A DNA stretch of 52,394 nucleotides from the IMG/VR virus record IMGVR_UViG_3300037189_013052, positions 1 through 52,394 of that record; one strand, 5' to 3'. Below the pieces are notes generated by a model, which was not told the origin of the DNA, did no database searches, and was given only the letters and a program-made list of their open reading frames with translations. Each line of letters begins with the position of its first letter. Within the stretch, counting starts at the first letter, position 1. The position numbers and the translations under genes were made by a program. This stretch comes from a virus. Positions 1 to 6,825 of the stretch are shown in pieces.

Positions 1-1
1 G

Positions 2-700
2 CAACTGCTCACCGGCGTGCATCTGCGCCTCGATGACGACGGCCTGGAGTGCGCCGCCACCGACGGCCATCGCCTGGCGGTGCTGCGCTTGGCGAACATC
101 ACCGAACAGCCGGCGGCGACAGCCGTTGAGCCGGTGGAAGGAGAACCCTTCGCTGTGACGGTGCCGGCCCGCTCGCTGCGGGAGCTGGAGCGGCTGCTCA
201 CGGGTCGTCCCAGCAGTGAACCCCTCAACCTGTTCTGTGATCGGGGCCAGGTGGTGGTGCTCTGGGCCGATCAGGTGCTGACCAGCCGCACCCTCGATGG
301 CACCTATCCCAACTACCGCCAGCTGATCCCGGAGTCGTTCAATCGCCGCATCGTTCTCGATCGCCGTGGTTTCGTCTCCGCCCTGGAGCGGGTGGCGGTG
401 CTGGCTGATCAGCACAACAACGTGATCAAGATCAGCAGTGATCCGGCGGCCGGCAAGGTGATGATCCGTGCGGATGCTCAGGACGTGGGCAGCGGTTCCG
501 AGTCGCTGGCGGCCGAGATCAGCGGCGAAGAGATCGAGATCGCCTTCAACGTCCGCTACCTGCTCGACGGTGTCAAGGCGATGAACGCCGATCAGGTGGT
601 GCTGCAGTGCAATGCCCCCACCACCCCGGCGGTGCTGGCGCCTGTTGGGGAAGCGAACCCGCTGACGTACTTGATCATGCCAATCCAGATCCGAGGCTGA
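2..700 (+). CDS. dnaN: DNA polymerase III beta sliding clamp, 5' truncated
   Basis: The reading frame is open from the window edge and lacks its N-terminal part. About 232 residues remain, covering the second and third clamp domains of a protein normally near 370 residues. Recognisable clamp signatures are the ATDGHRLA stretch near the start, the TRxLDGTYPNYRQLIP block in the middle, and the C-terminal YLIMPIQIR, which matches the usual Y(V/L)xMPxxL ending. The clamp holds the replicative polymerase on DNA. The gene is followed three bases later by small phage-type genes and Gp157, so it is probably phage-borne rather than the host copy; this is inference from context. Confidence 0.9.
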   Translation, partial: QLLTGVHLRLDDDGLECAATDGHRLAVLRLANITEQPAATAVEPVEGEPFAVTVPARSLRELERLLTGRPSSEPLNLFCDRGQVVVLWADQVLTSRTLDGTYPNYRQLIPESFNRRIVLDRRGFVSALERVAVLADQHNNVIKISSDPAAGKVMIRADAQDVGSGSESLAAEISGEEIEIAFNVRYLLDGVKAMNADQVVLQCNAPTTPAVLAPVGEANPLTYLIMPIQIRG

Positions 701-703
701 ACC

Positions 704-1084
704 ATGACCACCGAGCTACAGCTGTACCGGGTCCGTGTGCGCCAATATTGGAGCGCCGAAGCCACCGCGATGGTGTGGGCCCCCGATGCAGAGACGGCCG
801 AGATGTTGGCGGAACGGGAGGTGGAGATGAGCGCTCATGACGCCAAAGAGATCGGCCCGTTGGCATTCGCCAAGCCCGAGCCGATTGACGATGGCGTGCT
901 GGATCGCATGGATGATGACGACCTATGGCTGATCCTGCCGGATGGTGAGCTTTGCGACAACGACCGGGCCGGCCTGGCCCGGTTCCGATCGTTCATCACG
1001 CCTGAGCAGCTGGAGGCTATGCGACTGGCCCGAATCGAGGCCGGTAACGGCCAGCTGTCATTGATGGGGGCCCTCAATGACTGA
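704..1084 (+). CDS. hypothetical protein in dnaN operon
   Basis: A 126-residue acidic protein that starts three bases after the dnaN stop. The N-terminus (YRVRVRQYW, then AxDAETAEMLA) resembles small phage proteins with a short beta-alpha unit, and the middle is Asp-rich. No family recognised. The last codons overlap the start of the next gene by 8 bases, so the two are probably translationally coupled. Confidence 0.7.
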   Translation: MTTELQLYRVRVRQYWSAEATAMVWAPDAETAEMLAEREVEMSAHDAKEIGPLAFAKPEPIDDGVLDRMDDDDLWLILPDGELCDNDRAGLARFRSFITPEQLEAMRLARIEAGNGQLSLMGALND

Positions 1085-1316
1085 CTTCCGCGCCCTGTGC
1101 GCTGAGCTTGTCAAGGAGCTTCACAAGCACACATCTTTACACGACGGCCACGAAAGCGCCATGGTAACCCGCGCCCGCGCCGCCCTGGCTGAGCAGCCGG
1201 TGGGGCCAACGGCAAGCGACGTGACTGAACTGTTCTATCGCCACTTGGGCGAAGGCTCTGAAGTCGGTTTTGAGAGCGCCATTGCGGAAGCACTCGCCCG
1301 CTGGGGGCAGGCATGA
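1077..1316 (+). CDS. small hypothetical protein, paralogue A
   Basis: A 79-residue protein. It shares an N-terminal DFRALCAELV block, a central RARAALA block and a C-terminal xLARWG ending with the 174-residue protein encoded at 1399-1923. The pair therefore looks like a duplication followed by insertion or loss of the middle. Function unknown. It overlaps both the upstream and downstream genes, typical of a compact phage early operon. Confidence 0.7.
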   Translation: MTDFRALCAELVKELHKHTSLHDGHESAMVTRARAALAEQPVGPTASDVTELFYRHLGEGSEVGFESAIAEALARWGQA

Positions 1317-1402
1317 AATCGAATGCCTGGGCAGTGTTTTGGATCTGCCTCTTTCTTTACGAAATCGCCAATCAACTTTATCCACACGGAATTAACCCAT
1401 GA
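1313..1402 (+). CDS. 29-residue single-pass membrane peptide
   Basis: This short frame starts at ATG 1313 inside the stop of the previous gene (ATGA overlap) and ends inside the start of the next gene (again ATGA). It encodes MKSNAWAVFWICLFLYEIAN followed by a short polar tail. The hydrophobic, aromatic-rich stretch at residues 5-20 could span a membrane. The exact double ATGA coupling is the main argument that it is translated. Function unknown. Confidence 0.5.
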   Translation: MKSNAWAVFWICLFLYEIANQLYPHGINP

Positions 1403-1923
1403 CCACCGACTTCCGCGCTCTGTGCGCTGAGCTGGTTGACATTGCTACCGCGCATTGCCACCCCGACGATGATGCCGTTGGTTACTGCGCTGCTGTTCTT
1501 GGCCGCGCCCGCGCCGCCCTGGCCAAGCCGGAGCCGCCCGTCGATGGGGAAGTGGCGGAGCTGGTGGCGAAGTTGCGTGAGACGGCAACCAATCTGGACA
1601 ATGATTGGTATCACGCTAGTGCTCGCATCATGCGCAGCGCTGCCGACCTCCTGGAGCGCCTGACCGAGCCGGAGCCGGAAGGGCCGGCTGTGCCTGCTGG
1701 CAGGGAACCGGCCTCCGTCATCGAAGATCCTACCGATCAAGAGATCGAAGACTGGGCGGACGCCTCCGACGACGTACCAGGCGTGTTCCTTGATCCCGAC
1801 TCGGGCCGCTGGGAGCGCTGTTTTTCATCGGAGGAGTTTGGCGCGACTGCTCGCGCTGTCCTCGCCCGCTGGGGCCGGCAACCTGCCTCAGACGCCCCAG
1901 CTTCATGCCCGCCTGGTGGGTGA
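1399..1923 (+). CDS. hypothetical protein, paralogue B
   Basis: A 174-residue acidic protein with the same start (TDFRALCAELV), RARAALA block and ARAVLARWG ending as the shorter neighbour at 1077-1316. The extra middle part contains a helical stretch (GEVAELVAKLRETATNLDND) and an acidic DQEIEDWADASDD region. No domain recognised. The start is coupled to the preceding 29-residue peptide by an ATGA overlap. Confidence 0.7.
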   Translation: MTTDFRALCAELVDIATAHCHPDDDAVGYCAAVLGRARAALAKPEPPVDGEVAELVAKLRETATNLDNDWYHASARIMRSAADLLERLTEPEPEGPAVPAGREPASVIEDPTDQEIEDWADASDDVPGVFLDPDSGRWERCFSSEEFGATARAVLARWGRQPASDAPASCPPGG

Positions 1924-2054
1924 CGATCCGCCTTGATCCCTGCCGCACTCGGGATGAGCTGATCACCGCACGCTCTCAGTGGTCGGCCGGCTGGCTTTAC
2001 CGGCAGCTGCACCCCACCATCGAGGTGCTCATGGTGCGGCCAGTGTCGCGGTGA
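1905..2054 (+). CDS. 49-residue Trp-rich hypothetical protein
   Basis: A short frame starting at ATG 1905, overlapping the end of the previous gene by 19 bases. It encodes a compact protein beginning MPAWWVTIRLDP and ending in a VLMVRPVSR strand, with five tryptophans or aromatics near the N-terminus and middle. The beta-strand-like periodicity and operon overlap support it, but no family was recognised. Confidence 0.5.
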   Translation: MPAWWVTIRLDPCRTRDELITARSQWSAGWLYRQLHPTIEVLMVRPVSR

Positions 2055-2056
2055 GT

Positions 2057-2072
2057 GGGGCCCGAAGGCCCC
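2057..2072. other. GC-rich hairpin after small-gene operon
   Basis: A perfect six-base stem, GGGGCC (2057-2062) and GGCCCC (2067-2072), with a CGAA loop lies immediately after the stop at 2054. No T-run follows, so it is a terminator-like or RNA-stabilising hairpin rather than a canonical intrinsic terminator. A near-identical hairpin occurs at 12727-12743. Confidence 0.5.
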
Positions 2073-2220
2073 TACCACCACGCACGACGCGAAGTCGCAG
2101 CGCCGACGCAGGAACACCACATCCCTGCGCTGGCATCACCCTACTGCCCGCTGCTATGGTGTGCAGGTCAGCTGGCGTGCCCTGAGAGGCCCGGCCGACA
2201 CCACCACAGCATTCTCACCA

Positions 2221-2406
2221 ATGACCACCACCTGCCTTGCGGCATGGGCGCTTGCGCTTGTGCTGCTACCCATTCTGTTCCTGGCCTGGCTCACGGAGTC
2301 CCGCATCGATCGCGCCCGTCGCTGGCGGCGAGACGGCTGGACCCAGCAGCGCATCGCGGATCGCCTGGGCTGCAGCCGCACCACCGTGCGCCGGTTGCTC
2401 GCTTGA
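2221..2406 (+). CDS. membrane-anchored helix-turn-helix protein
   Basis: A 61-residue protein from ATG 2221. Residues about 6-24 form a strongly hydrophobic helix (LALVLLPILFLAWL), followed by a basic linker and a homeodomain-like HTH (WTQQRIADRLGCSRTTVRRL, about residues 41-60). A GTG at 2161 would extend the frame, but the extension looks non-coding. It could be a membrane-tethered DNA-binding protein; target unknown. Confidence 0.6.
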   Translation: MTTTCLAAWALALVLLPILFLAWLTESRIDRARRWRRDGWTQQRIADRLGCSRTTVRRLLA

Positions 2407-2410
2407 CACA

Positions 2411-2441
2411 AAAAAAATCCCCCCGGCGCAGCACCGGAGGG
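2411..2441 (-). terminator. possible minus-strand terminator
   Basis: An A-run (2411-2418) precedes an imperfect GC stem, CCCCCCGG with CCGGAGGG around 2421-2440. Read on the minus strand this is a stem followed by a U-run. No minus-strand gene ends nearby, so its role is unclear. Confidence 0.3.
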
Positions 2442-2492
2442 ACGGTACCCACCGCTGCAGGCTGCCGATTCATTGCAAGCCGTCTTAAAGCG

Positions 2493-2521
2493 CTGCGGTT
2501 TTGCAATCTATGCGCTATGGT
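2493..2521 (+). promoter_or_regulatory. early promoter with CTGYRRTTTYRCAA motif
   Basis: -35 CTGCGG (2493-2498), a 17-base spacer and -10 TATGGT (2516-2521). The 14-mer CTGCGGTTTTGCAA (2493-2506) recurs with small changes upstream of other genes in the window and covers the -35 element. Drives the acidic gene at 2565 and Gp157. Confidence 0.6.
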
Positions 2522-2564
2522 TTTAACAGCGAGGCGACTCGCGACCACCACGCCACCACCTGCC

Positions 2565-2696
2565 ATGCCTGACGACGATGACGACTGGGATCCCAGCGAT
2601 GAGCTGCCGCCCGATGACGGCGAAGACGACTGCTACGACTACGGCCATGAGTGCCTGACCGCCGCCGAACGCAACCCATCGCTGTGCCGCCGATGA
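2565..2696 (+). CDS. small acidic protein before Gp157
   Basis: A 43-residue, very acidic protein (MPDDDDDWDPSDELPPDDGE...) with two cysteines. An in-frame ATG at 2517 lies inside the predicted -10 element, so the start at 2565 is preferred. The stop overlaps the next start (ATGA at 2693). Acidic mini-proteins of this kind in phages are often DNA mimics or host inhibitors, but nothing here proves that. Confidence 0.5.
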   Translation: MPDDDDDWDPSDELPPDDGEDDCYDYGHECLTAAERNPSLCRR

Positions 2697-3244
2697 CCAC
2701 TTCACTGTTTGCTCTCACCTCCGAGGCCACCCTGCTGGCCGCCCGGATTGACAACACCGCCGAGCGGCTGTTCAGCGAAGATCCCGCCGACGTGGCTGCC
2801 GCCACCGAAGCGCTAGAGCAGCTGATCACCGCAGAGGCCAGCAACCGCTCTGCCCTCACCGCCAAGGCTGACGCCTGGTGCTGGGTTGTTGATCAGCTGC
2901 GGGCCAGGGCCACCGCCCAACGCGAACACGCCAAGCGGCTAGCCACCCTGGCGGAGCAGGCTGAGCACCGCGCCGAGACACTGCAGGATCAGCTGATCGC
3001 CGCCCTGTGCCGCGTCGATCCTGACGCCACGAAATGGGAGCTGCCGGCCCACAAGATCACCAGCCGTCGCAGCGCAGCCGTCGAGCTAGATCCTGATCTG
3101 CTGCCCGAGGATCTACCCGAGCAGTTCCGCCGGGTGAAGGTCACCACCAGCGCCGATCGCACCGCCCTTGCCGCCGCCCTCAAGGCTGGCGCCACCGTCG
3201 AAGGTGCCCAGCTGATCGAGCGCCGCAGCTGGAAGATCAGCTGA
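2693..3244 (+). CDS. Siphovirus Gp157 family protein
   Basis: A 183-residue protein. The N-terminal two thirds is helical and coiled-coil-like (AKADAWCWVVDQLRARATA, then KRLATLAEQAEHRAETLQDQL). The C-terminus is the Gp157 hallmark: a strand pair ending KITSRRSAAVELD, the phrase LPEQFRRVKV, and a final GATVEGAQLIERRSWKIS. Gp157 proteins are found beside phage recombination and replication genes; one member gave phage resistance in Streptococcus thermophilus. The start is coupled by ATGA to the upstream acidic gene. Confidence 0.85.
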   Translation: MTTSLFALTSEATLLAARIDNTAERLFSEDPADVAAATEALEQLITAEASNRSALTAKADAWCWVVDQLRARATAQREHAKRLATLAEQAEHRAETLQDQLIAALCRVDPDATKWELPAHKITSRRSAAVELDPDLLPEDLPEQFRRVKVTTSADRTALAAALKAGATVEGAQLIERRSWKIS

Positions 3245-3262
3245 TCGTTGCACCTTGTTTCG

Positions 3263-3276
3263 CTGTAGTTTCACAA
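3263..3276 (+). promoter_or_regulatory. CTGYRRTTTYRCAA motif copy
   Basis: CTGTAGTTTCACAA, 26 bases before the ATG at 3303. The following ACCGACAACC is nearly shared with the copy upstream of ssb at 52165. No convincing -10 follows at the usual distance, so it may act as an operator or leader element rather than a promoter. Confidence 0.4.
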
Positions 3277-3288
3277 CCGACAACCTGC
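3277..3288 (+). repeat. start-associated 12-mer, degenerate copy (gene at 3303)
   Basis: CCGACAACCTGC matches 10 of 12 positions of CCGGMAACCTRA and lies 14 bases before ATG 3303. It is the only candidate copy in the early operon. Confidence 0.35.
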
Positions 3289-3302
3289 GGAGCTACAGCA
3301 CC

Positions 3303-3668
3303 ATGATGACCACCGACCACCACCACCACACCATGACCATCACCCTTCCCGCTCCCACCATCGAGGCCGAAGGCGCCCTCGCCGATGACGTGCTTCAGGC
3401 CGCTCGCCAGGTTGTCGAGCGCTACAGCGCCCAGTTTCCCGTCTACAGCTGCGATCCCTGGCAGGGCTGCGGTGTCAAAAACCCACCGCTGCTGACCCTG
3501 CTGGATCAGCTGATCGGTGCTGCCGAACCGGTCGCTGCCGCCATCGCCGACAACAGCTGGGATGACTGCCTGCCGGTCCCAGCCGCAATGGCCAAGGGCA
3601 TGGCCGAAGCGCTGCACCGGCTTGCCGACACCATCACCGCCGCGGCGGCTGCTCCTGAACGCATTTGA
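3303..3668 (+). CDS. hypothetical protein with His-rich N-terminus
   Basis: A 121-residue protein starting MMTTDHHHHTMTITLP; a start at ATG 3333 (MTITLP) is equally possible. The body contains VVERYSAQFPVYSCDPWQGC and an alanine-rich helical C-terminus (MAKGMAEALHRLADTITAAAA). No family recognised. It stands alone after Gp157 behind its own leader with the CTGYRRTTTYRCAA motif. Confidence 0.55.
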   Translation: MMTTDHHHHTMTITLPAPTIEAEGALADDVLQAARQVVERYSAQFPVYSCDPWQGCGVKNPPLLTLLDQLIGAAEPVAAAIADNSWDDCLPVPAAMAKGMAEALHRLADTITAAAAAPERI

Positions 3669-3670
3669 CC

Positions 3671-3835
3671 ATGCCCGTCTTTCTCATCGCTTACACCTCT
3701 ACCCACCAGCATCATGCAATCCGCCACGAAACCGAATGGGTCTGCAGCATCGGCTACGACCGCGATCGTGCTCGCCAGACGTTCCAAGATCGTTTCCCCA
3801 CAGCTGCCGTCGTTCATTGCCAACCGGTCAAATGA
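3671..3835 (+). CDS. 54-residue hypothetical protein
   Basis: Starts two bases after the preceding stop. It encodes a small alpha/beta protein (MPVFLIAYTSTH... then WVCSIGYDRDRARQTFQDRFP) of the kind often found in phage early operons. Its stop overlaps ATG 3832 of the next frame. Function unknown. Confidence 0.5.
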   Translation: MPVFLIAYTSTHQHHAIRHETEWVCSIGYDRDRARQTFQDRFPTAAVVHCQPVK

Positions 3836-4061
3836 TGCCTGCCACCATATTCACGCTGGCGTTGCTCGTAAGTGGTGCCCTGATCAGGCACGCGATCAAG
3901 CTGAGGCCCGCCGAGCTGCAGCTGTTGCCAAGGCCGAGGCCCGTCGCGGAGCCCTAGGCAACCTGGCAGTGATCGCCCTGGCGGTGATGGCCATCGTGAT
4001 GGCGCAATACGCGCTACAGGTCAACGCTGAGCAGCAGCTGATTCAGGAGCGGATCCACTGA
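3714..4061 (+). CDS. putative membrane protein, start uncertain
   Basis: The C-terminal half is convincing: an Ala/Arg/Lys-rich amphipathic helix (AEARRAAAVAKAEARR) followed by a transmembrane helix (LAVIALAVMAIVMAQYAL) and a short polar tail. The only ATG in this frame is at 3714, which lies inside the gene at 3671-3835. An alternative 41-residue frame from ATG 3832 to 3957 also has a hydrophobic helix and an ATGA coupling. One of the two, or a shorter version using a non-ATG start, is probably real. Confidence 0.45.
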   Translation: MQSATKPNGSAASATTAIVLARRSKIVSPQLPSFIANRSNDACHHIHAGVARKWCPDQARDQAEARRAAAVAKAEARRGALGNLAVIALAVMAIVMAQYALQVNAEQQLIQERIH

Positions 4062-4291
4062 TGCCGACCCGTTACAAGGCGCTCACCGAAGAGCCGATCC
4101 AGTGCGGCGAAGGTATCACTCGAACATCAGATGTAAGCGCCAGATTGTGGCCGGTTGAGGTCACCTTTGGCGCCGATACCCGGCCACTGCGCACCACGAT
4201 CAGGGCCACCAGCATCAAGCAGGCGGAACAGTTCGCCCGCAATCGCCATCCTCATGCTCGCACTGTTGTTGTGGGAAAAAAGCTGAAATGA
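4061..4291 (+). CDS. 76-residue hypothetical protein
   Basis: A basic small protein whose ATG overlaps the stop of the upstream frame (TGATG). The C-terminus (TIRATSIKQAEQFARNRHPHARTVVV) has the look of a short beta-alpha-beta phage protein. No family recognised. Its stop overlaps the next start at 4288. Confidence 0.55.
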   Translation: MPTRYKALTEEPIQCGEGITRTSDVSARLWPVEVTFGADTRPLRTTIRATSIKQAEQFARNRHPHARTVVVGKKLK

Positions 4292-4452
4292 ACCCATCTG
4301 ATGCAGAGATTGAAGTTTTATTCCGCTCATGGCGGGGCGCCTCATACCCCGGCGCCCCGCCAGGTCCGCATGCACTGGCTACCCACATCGGATGGGGCCA
4401 GTGGTTGCTGCAGCGCACGCGAGAGCAGTTGGAAAGCGGATTGAAACCGTAA
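4288..4452 (+). CDS. 54-residue hypothetical protein containing a strong hairpin
   Basis: Coupled to the previous gene by ATGA. The protein has a central Pro/Gly segment (GASYPGAPPGPHALA) and an amphipathic C-terminus (WGQWLLQRTREQLESGLKP). The Pro/Gly segment is encoded by the arms of an 11-base perfect inverted repeat at 4331-4361. Function unknown. Confidence 0.5.
   Translation: MNPSDAEIEVLFRSWRGASYPGAPPGPHALATHIGWGQWLLQRTREQLESGLKP
4331..4361. repeat. perfect 11-base inverted repeat
   Basis: Arms GGCGGGGCGCC (4331-4341) and GGCGCCCCGCC (4351-4361) are separated by nine bases. The stem is almost entirely G-C and lies inside a short coding frame. No T-run follows. Confidence 0.7.
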
Positions 4453-4479
4453 CCCCATCACATCAGGAGTACACCACTA

Positions 4480-4659
4480 ATGCTTATCGGTACTTGCATT
4501 CTCTCCGTCGTTGTCGGCATCTGGCTGGTTCACTTCCTGCATGAAGTGGAGCACGGCTACAGCCGGAGCGAGATTGATCGTCAGCTTGATTCCTATCGGG
4601 CAACTGATGATGAACTGATCGACTGGGATCATCACACCAGCGGAGGGCGCCGTGGCTGA
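4480..4659 (+). CDS. 59-residue single-pass membrane protein
   Basis: Starts at ATG 4480 with an AGGAG-type ribosome binding site about nine bases upstream. Residues 2-20 (LIGTCILSVVVGIWLVHFL) form a membrane helix. The remaining 39 residues are polar and acidic with several histidines. Function unknown. The following gene begins with GTG 4652 inside its last codons. Confidence 0.55.
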   Translation: MLIGTCILSVVVGIWLVHFLHEVEHGYSRSEIDRQLDSYRATDDELIDWDHHTSGGRRG

Positions 4660-4837
4660 TCTTTCTCCGGCAGCAGAATCCGTCTGGGAAGCCTTCAACC
4701 TGGACAAGCCTGGGGTGCTGGTTGATTACGGCGAGTGCTTGGCTGCGGCACTCAAGGCTGCTGCTCTTTATTGCCCTCACAACCGGCACGTTCTGCTCAT
4801 GATCGCTTCGGAGCTGGAGGGACATGGCCCGCTCTGA
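4652..4837 (+). CDS. small cyanobacterial-type hypothetical protein
   Basis: A 61-residue protein from GTG 4652. It shows the pattern LSPAAxxVxxAF ... LAAALKAAA ... LLxIASELE, which recurs in small uncharacterised proteins of picocyanobacteria and their phages. This resemblance is from memory of the pattern, not a search. It overlaps both neighbours. Confidence 0.6.
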   Translation: MADLSPAAESVWEAFNLDKPGVLVDYGECLAAALKAAALYCPHNRHVLLMIASELEGHGPL

Positions 4838-5048
4838 GCATTTCCAAGCCGCCACGCTTCGCATCGAGGCGCAGCGCGACGGTGATCAGTGGTCATTCAC
4901 CGCCTGGCGCCCTCACGTCAGCCAAGGCTTCACCGATAGCCGCTCCCTGCTGCGGTGGGCGAAATGGCCGATCAAGACACCAACCGGCGACGCCCTTCGC
5001 CAGTGGCTTGCTGCTTTGGAATCTGCGCCGGTGGCGATCGATGGCTAA
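4824..5048 (+). CDS. 74-residue hypothetical protein
   Basis: Starts inside the preceding gene and ends inside the following one. It contains a short strand-rich core (QWSFTAWRPHVSQGF) and a Trp-rich helix (LLRWAKWPIKTPTGDALRQWL). No family recognised; conserved operon overlaps are the support. Confidence 0.55.
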   Translation: MARSEHFQAATLRIEAQRDGDQWSFTAWRPHVSQGFTDSRSLLRWAKWPIKTPTGDALRQWLAALESAPVAIDG

Positions 5049-5334
5049 GCATCCGCTCACCGAAGACGCAATCCGGGACATCCTGACCAGCGAAGAACCT
5101 CGCGACACGCTGGCCCGGCGCTACGGCTGTCACCGCTCCGCGATCTATCAAATCCTGGACGGCAAGAGCCATGCCGCCATCGCGCCAGAGCTGCCCCGCC
5201 GGCAGCCGGCCCGTAGCTGCAGCGATTGCCAGCACTGGCAGCACGGCAGCGAGTGCGACCTGGGGTTCCCGGATCCTCGGCTGGAGGGGATCCAGTTCGC
5301 CCGCGACTGCTCCACCTATGTGGCGCGGACCTGA
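5041..5334 (+). CDS. HTH protein with C-terminal cysteine motif
   Basis: A 97-residue protein. Residues about 6-40 form a helix-turn-helix (RDTLARRYGCHRSAIYQILD). The C-terminal half carries CSDCQHW, then SECDLGFPDPR and RDCSTY, four cysteines and a histidine that could hold a zinc or a small disulfide-like cluster. This architecture suggests a small phage DNA-binding regulator acting near the integration genes. The stop overlaps the start of the excisionase-like gene. Confidence 0.65.
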   Translation: MAKHPLTEDAIRDILTSEEPRDTLARRYGCHRSAIYQILDGKSHAAIAPELPRRQPARSCSDCQHWQHGSECDLGFPDPRLEGIQFARDCSTYVART

Positions 5335-5624
5335 TGGCCCGCTACCTGCTGACCGTGACCGAAGCTGCCGCCGCCCTCGGGGTGAGCCCCAGCCACATCA
5401 AACGACTCATCGCCGAGGCGGACGCCAACCGGAAGAGCCGCTGGCGCTGGGGCCGCGAGCTGATCGACCTGGCGCCCGTCGGGGCTACCCGGCGGACGGT
5501 GCGGGTGAATCTGGCGATGGTGGTGCCGGGGCTGCCAGCGCCCGCTCCGCAGCCTCTGCCACCGCATGCGGCTGAATGTGCGCCCGGTACGTCTTCGCGT
5601 GCTGCGTCGGCGTGTGCCCCATGA
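5334..5624 (+). CDS. excisionase-like winged-helix protein
   Basis: A 96-residue protein that begins with a MerR/excisionase-type HTH (LTVTEAAAALGVSPSHIKRLI, residues 5-25) followed by a short wing (RWRWGRELIDL). The C-terminus is Pro/Ala-rich. It sits next to, and overlaps antisense by 140 bases, the 3' end of the integrase gene. Position and fold suggest a recombination directionality factor, though a general regulator is possible. Confidence 0.6.
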   Translation: MARYLLTVTEAAAALGVSPSHIKRLIAEADANRKSRWRWGRELIDLAPVGATRRTVRVNLAMVVPGLPAPAPQPLPPHAAECAPGTSSRAASACAP

Positions 5625-6528
5625 GCCGCGCCGCGGTGTAGATGTCCAGCCGGCTCCCGCCCTCTCGCCACAGCCGGCCCGCGTAGGCATGGCGCAAGGC
5701 GTACGGCCGCCAGGGCAGGCTTTGCTTTGCCAGCTCCTTGGACAGCCATTTCGCCACCATGTCCGGCCGATCATGCGCCGCACCTTGGAGGGTGGGCCGC
5801 AGCCGCCGATCATGCAGCCGGAACCGCTCGACCCACTCGCGGGGTAGAGGCACCACCGTGCGGAAGCCGGTCTTGCTCTGCTCCTGAACCTGGCAGTAGT
5901 CCCGGTCGATCAGCGCCGCCCCCTCGATTTCATGCGGCCGCAGGCCGTAGGTAGCCATCATCCCGAAGTACCAGCTGGCGGGCCCGCTGCCCTCCACCCA
6001 GCTGATGATCTCGGCATCCGTGGGCACGGCCACCAGCTCAGCCTGTGAATAGGTAGGCAGCGGCACCTCCGGGAACGGCACCGCCACCAGCCGCGAAAGG
6101 TGCCGCAGCAGGTAGAACAGCTCCTTGTAGGAGCAGCTGCTCCGGTCGTACCGCCCCAGCGCTGCCGCCATGCTGTCGGAAGTGCAGGCGCTGGCCGGGT
6201 TGATCTGTCTGAGCCGGCCCAGGTAGTTGATCTCCCAGGTGCTCTCCGACGTTCGGCCCAGCAGCACCCTGGCCCGGTGCAGCCGGCTGATCGCCTCCCG
6301 CCAGGTGATGCCCTGCTCCTGCTCATCCTGCCAATAGGCCCACCCGAAGGTGCCCTGCTCCAGCTGCCGCTCCAGGGTCTGCAACTGCTTGGCCGCCACC
6401 CGGCGGTTCACCGCGGTGTCATCCAGCCGCAGCGCGATCCGGGTCTGCGCTAGGCCCGGCTTTCCATCGCGCCGGGGCACCTTGGCCAGCAGGTACAGGC
6501 GGCCTCTCTGGGCGGTGACTGAGGCCAT
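5485..6528 (-). CDS. int: tyrosine recombinase / phage integrase
   Basis: A 347-residue protein with an N-terminal arm/core-binding region (to about residue 165) and a C-terminal catalytic domain. Visible catalytic residues are Arg197 (TYGLRPHE), Lys219, Arg279-His280 (PYALRHAYA), His305 (LMGHTP) and the nucleophile Tyr314 (KTYRAH). The histidine that usually begins the HxxR box is Tyr276 here. It would integrate and excise the phage at attP/attB. It is transcribed toward the early operon and overlaps the excisionase-like gene. Confidence 0.9.
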   Translation of the reverse strand: MASVTAQRGRLYLLAKVPRRDGKPGLAQTRIALRLDDTAVNRRVAAKQLQTLERQLEQGTFGWAYWQDEQEQGITWREAISRLHRARVLLGRTSESTWEINYLGRLRQINPASACTSDSMAAALGRYDRSSCSYKELFYLLRHLSRLVAVPFPEVPLPTYSQAELVAVPTDAEIISWVEGSGPASWYFGMMATYGLRPHEIEGAALIDRDYCQVQEQSKTGFRTVVPLPREWVERFRLHDRRLRPTLQGAAHDRPDMVAKWLSKELAKQSLPWRPYALRHAYAGRLWREGGSRLDIYTAARLMGHTPTQHAKTYRAHIQPHAVAEAAERALAAPAPPSPDSPAPSAG

Positions 6529-6825
6529 AGGTCGGAATACGACTTTGACGGGCGGGACGGTTGAGCCCGATGCACGGGCCGTGCATATCTAGCCGATTTC
6601 CTGGCCTTTCCTGATCCTTGCTGCACCCTGCAGCGGATCGCATCAGGTGGCCAAACCGCCTGCCCCGCCGTCACTTTCCGCTCTACGACAGGCCAGCACC
6701 GCCAGGTACAAAGGCTCTGGTATTTCGCGAATATCGTATTCCCTGCCCAGTTGCCGCAGGGGATCTCAGCCCCCGTGCATATCCGGTGCGTAGGATGCCC
6801 CGGTTAATACCCGGCAACTTAGGGC
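6529..6825. promoter_or_regulatory. integrase-upstream palindrome region (possible attP or switch)
   Basis: This 297-base gap between divergent genes has no convincing coding frame but several dyads: GTCGGAATACGAC (6531-6543), ATGCACGG-G-CCGTGCAT (6570-6586), a hairpin built from GATCC/GGATC and GCTGCA/TGCAGC (6613-6639), TTCGCGAA (6724-6731) and GAATATCGTATTC (6729-6741). CCGTGCATATC occurs twice (6579, 6773). A TAGGAT -10-like hexamer lies at 6791-6796. Integrase arm and core sites, or operators for divergent promoters, are both plausible. No tRNA fragment was seen. Confidence 0.5.
6811..6822 (+). repeat. start-associated 12-mer (gene at 6826)
   Basis: CCGGCAACTTAG, 10 of 12 positions, three bases before ATG 6826. 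Confidence 0.5.

Noticed and set aside
6529-6825. tRNA or tRNA fragment as attachment site
   Set aside because: No cloverleaf or TPsiC-like GGTTCRA sequence could be found here; the att call stays a hypothesis.
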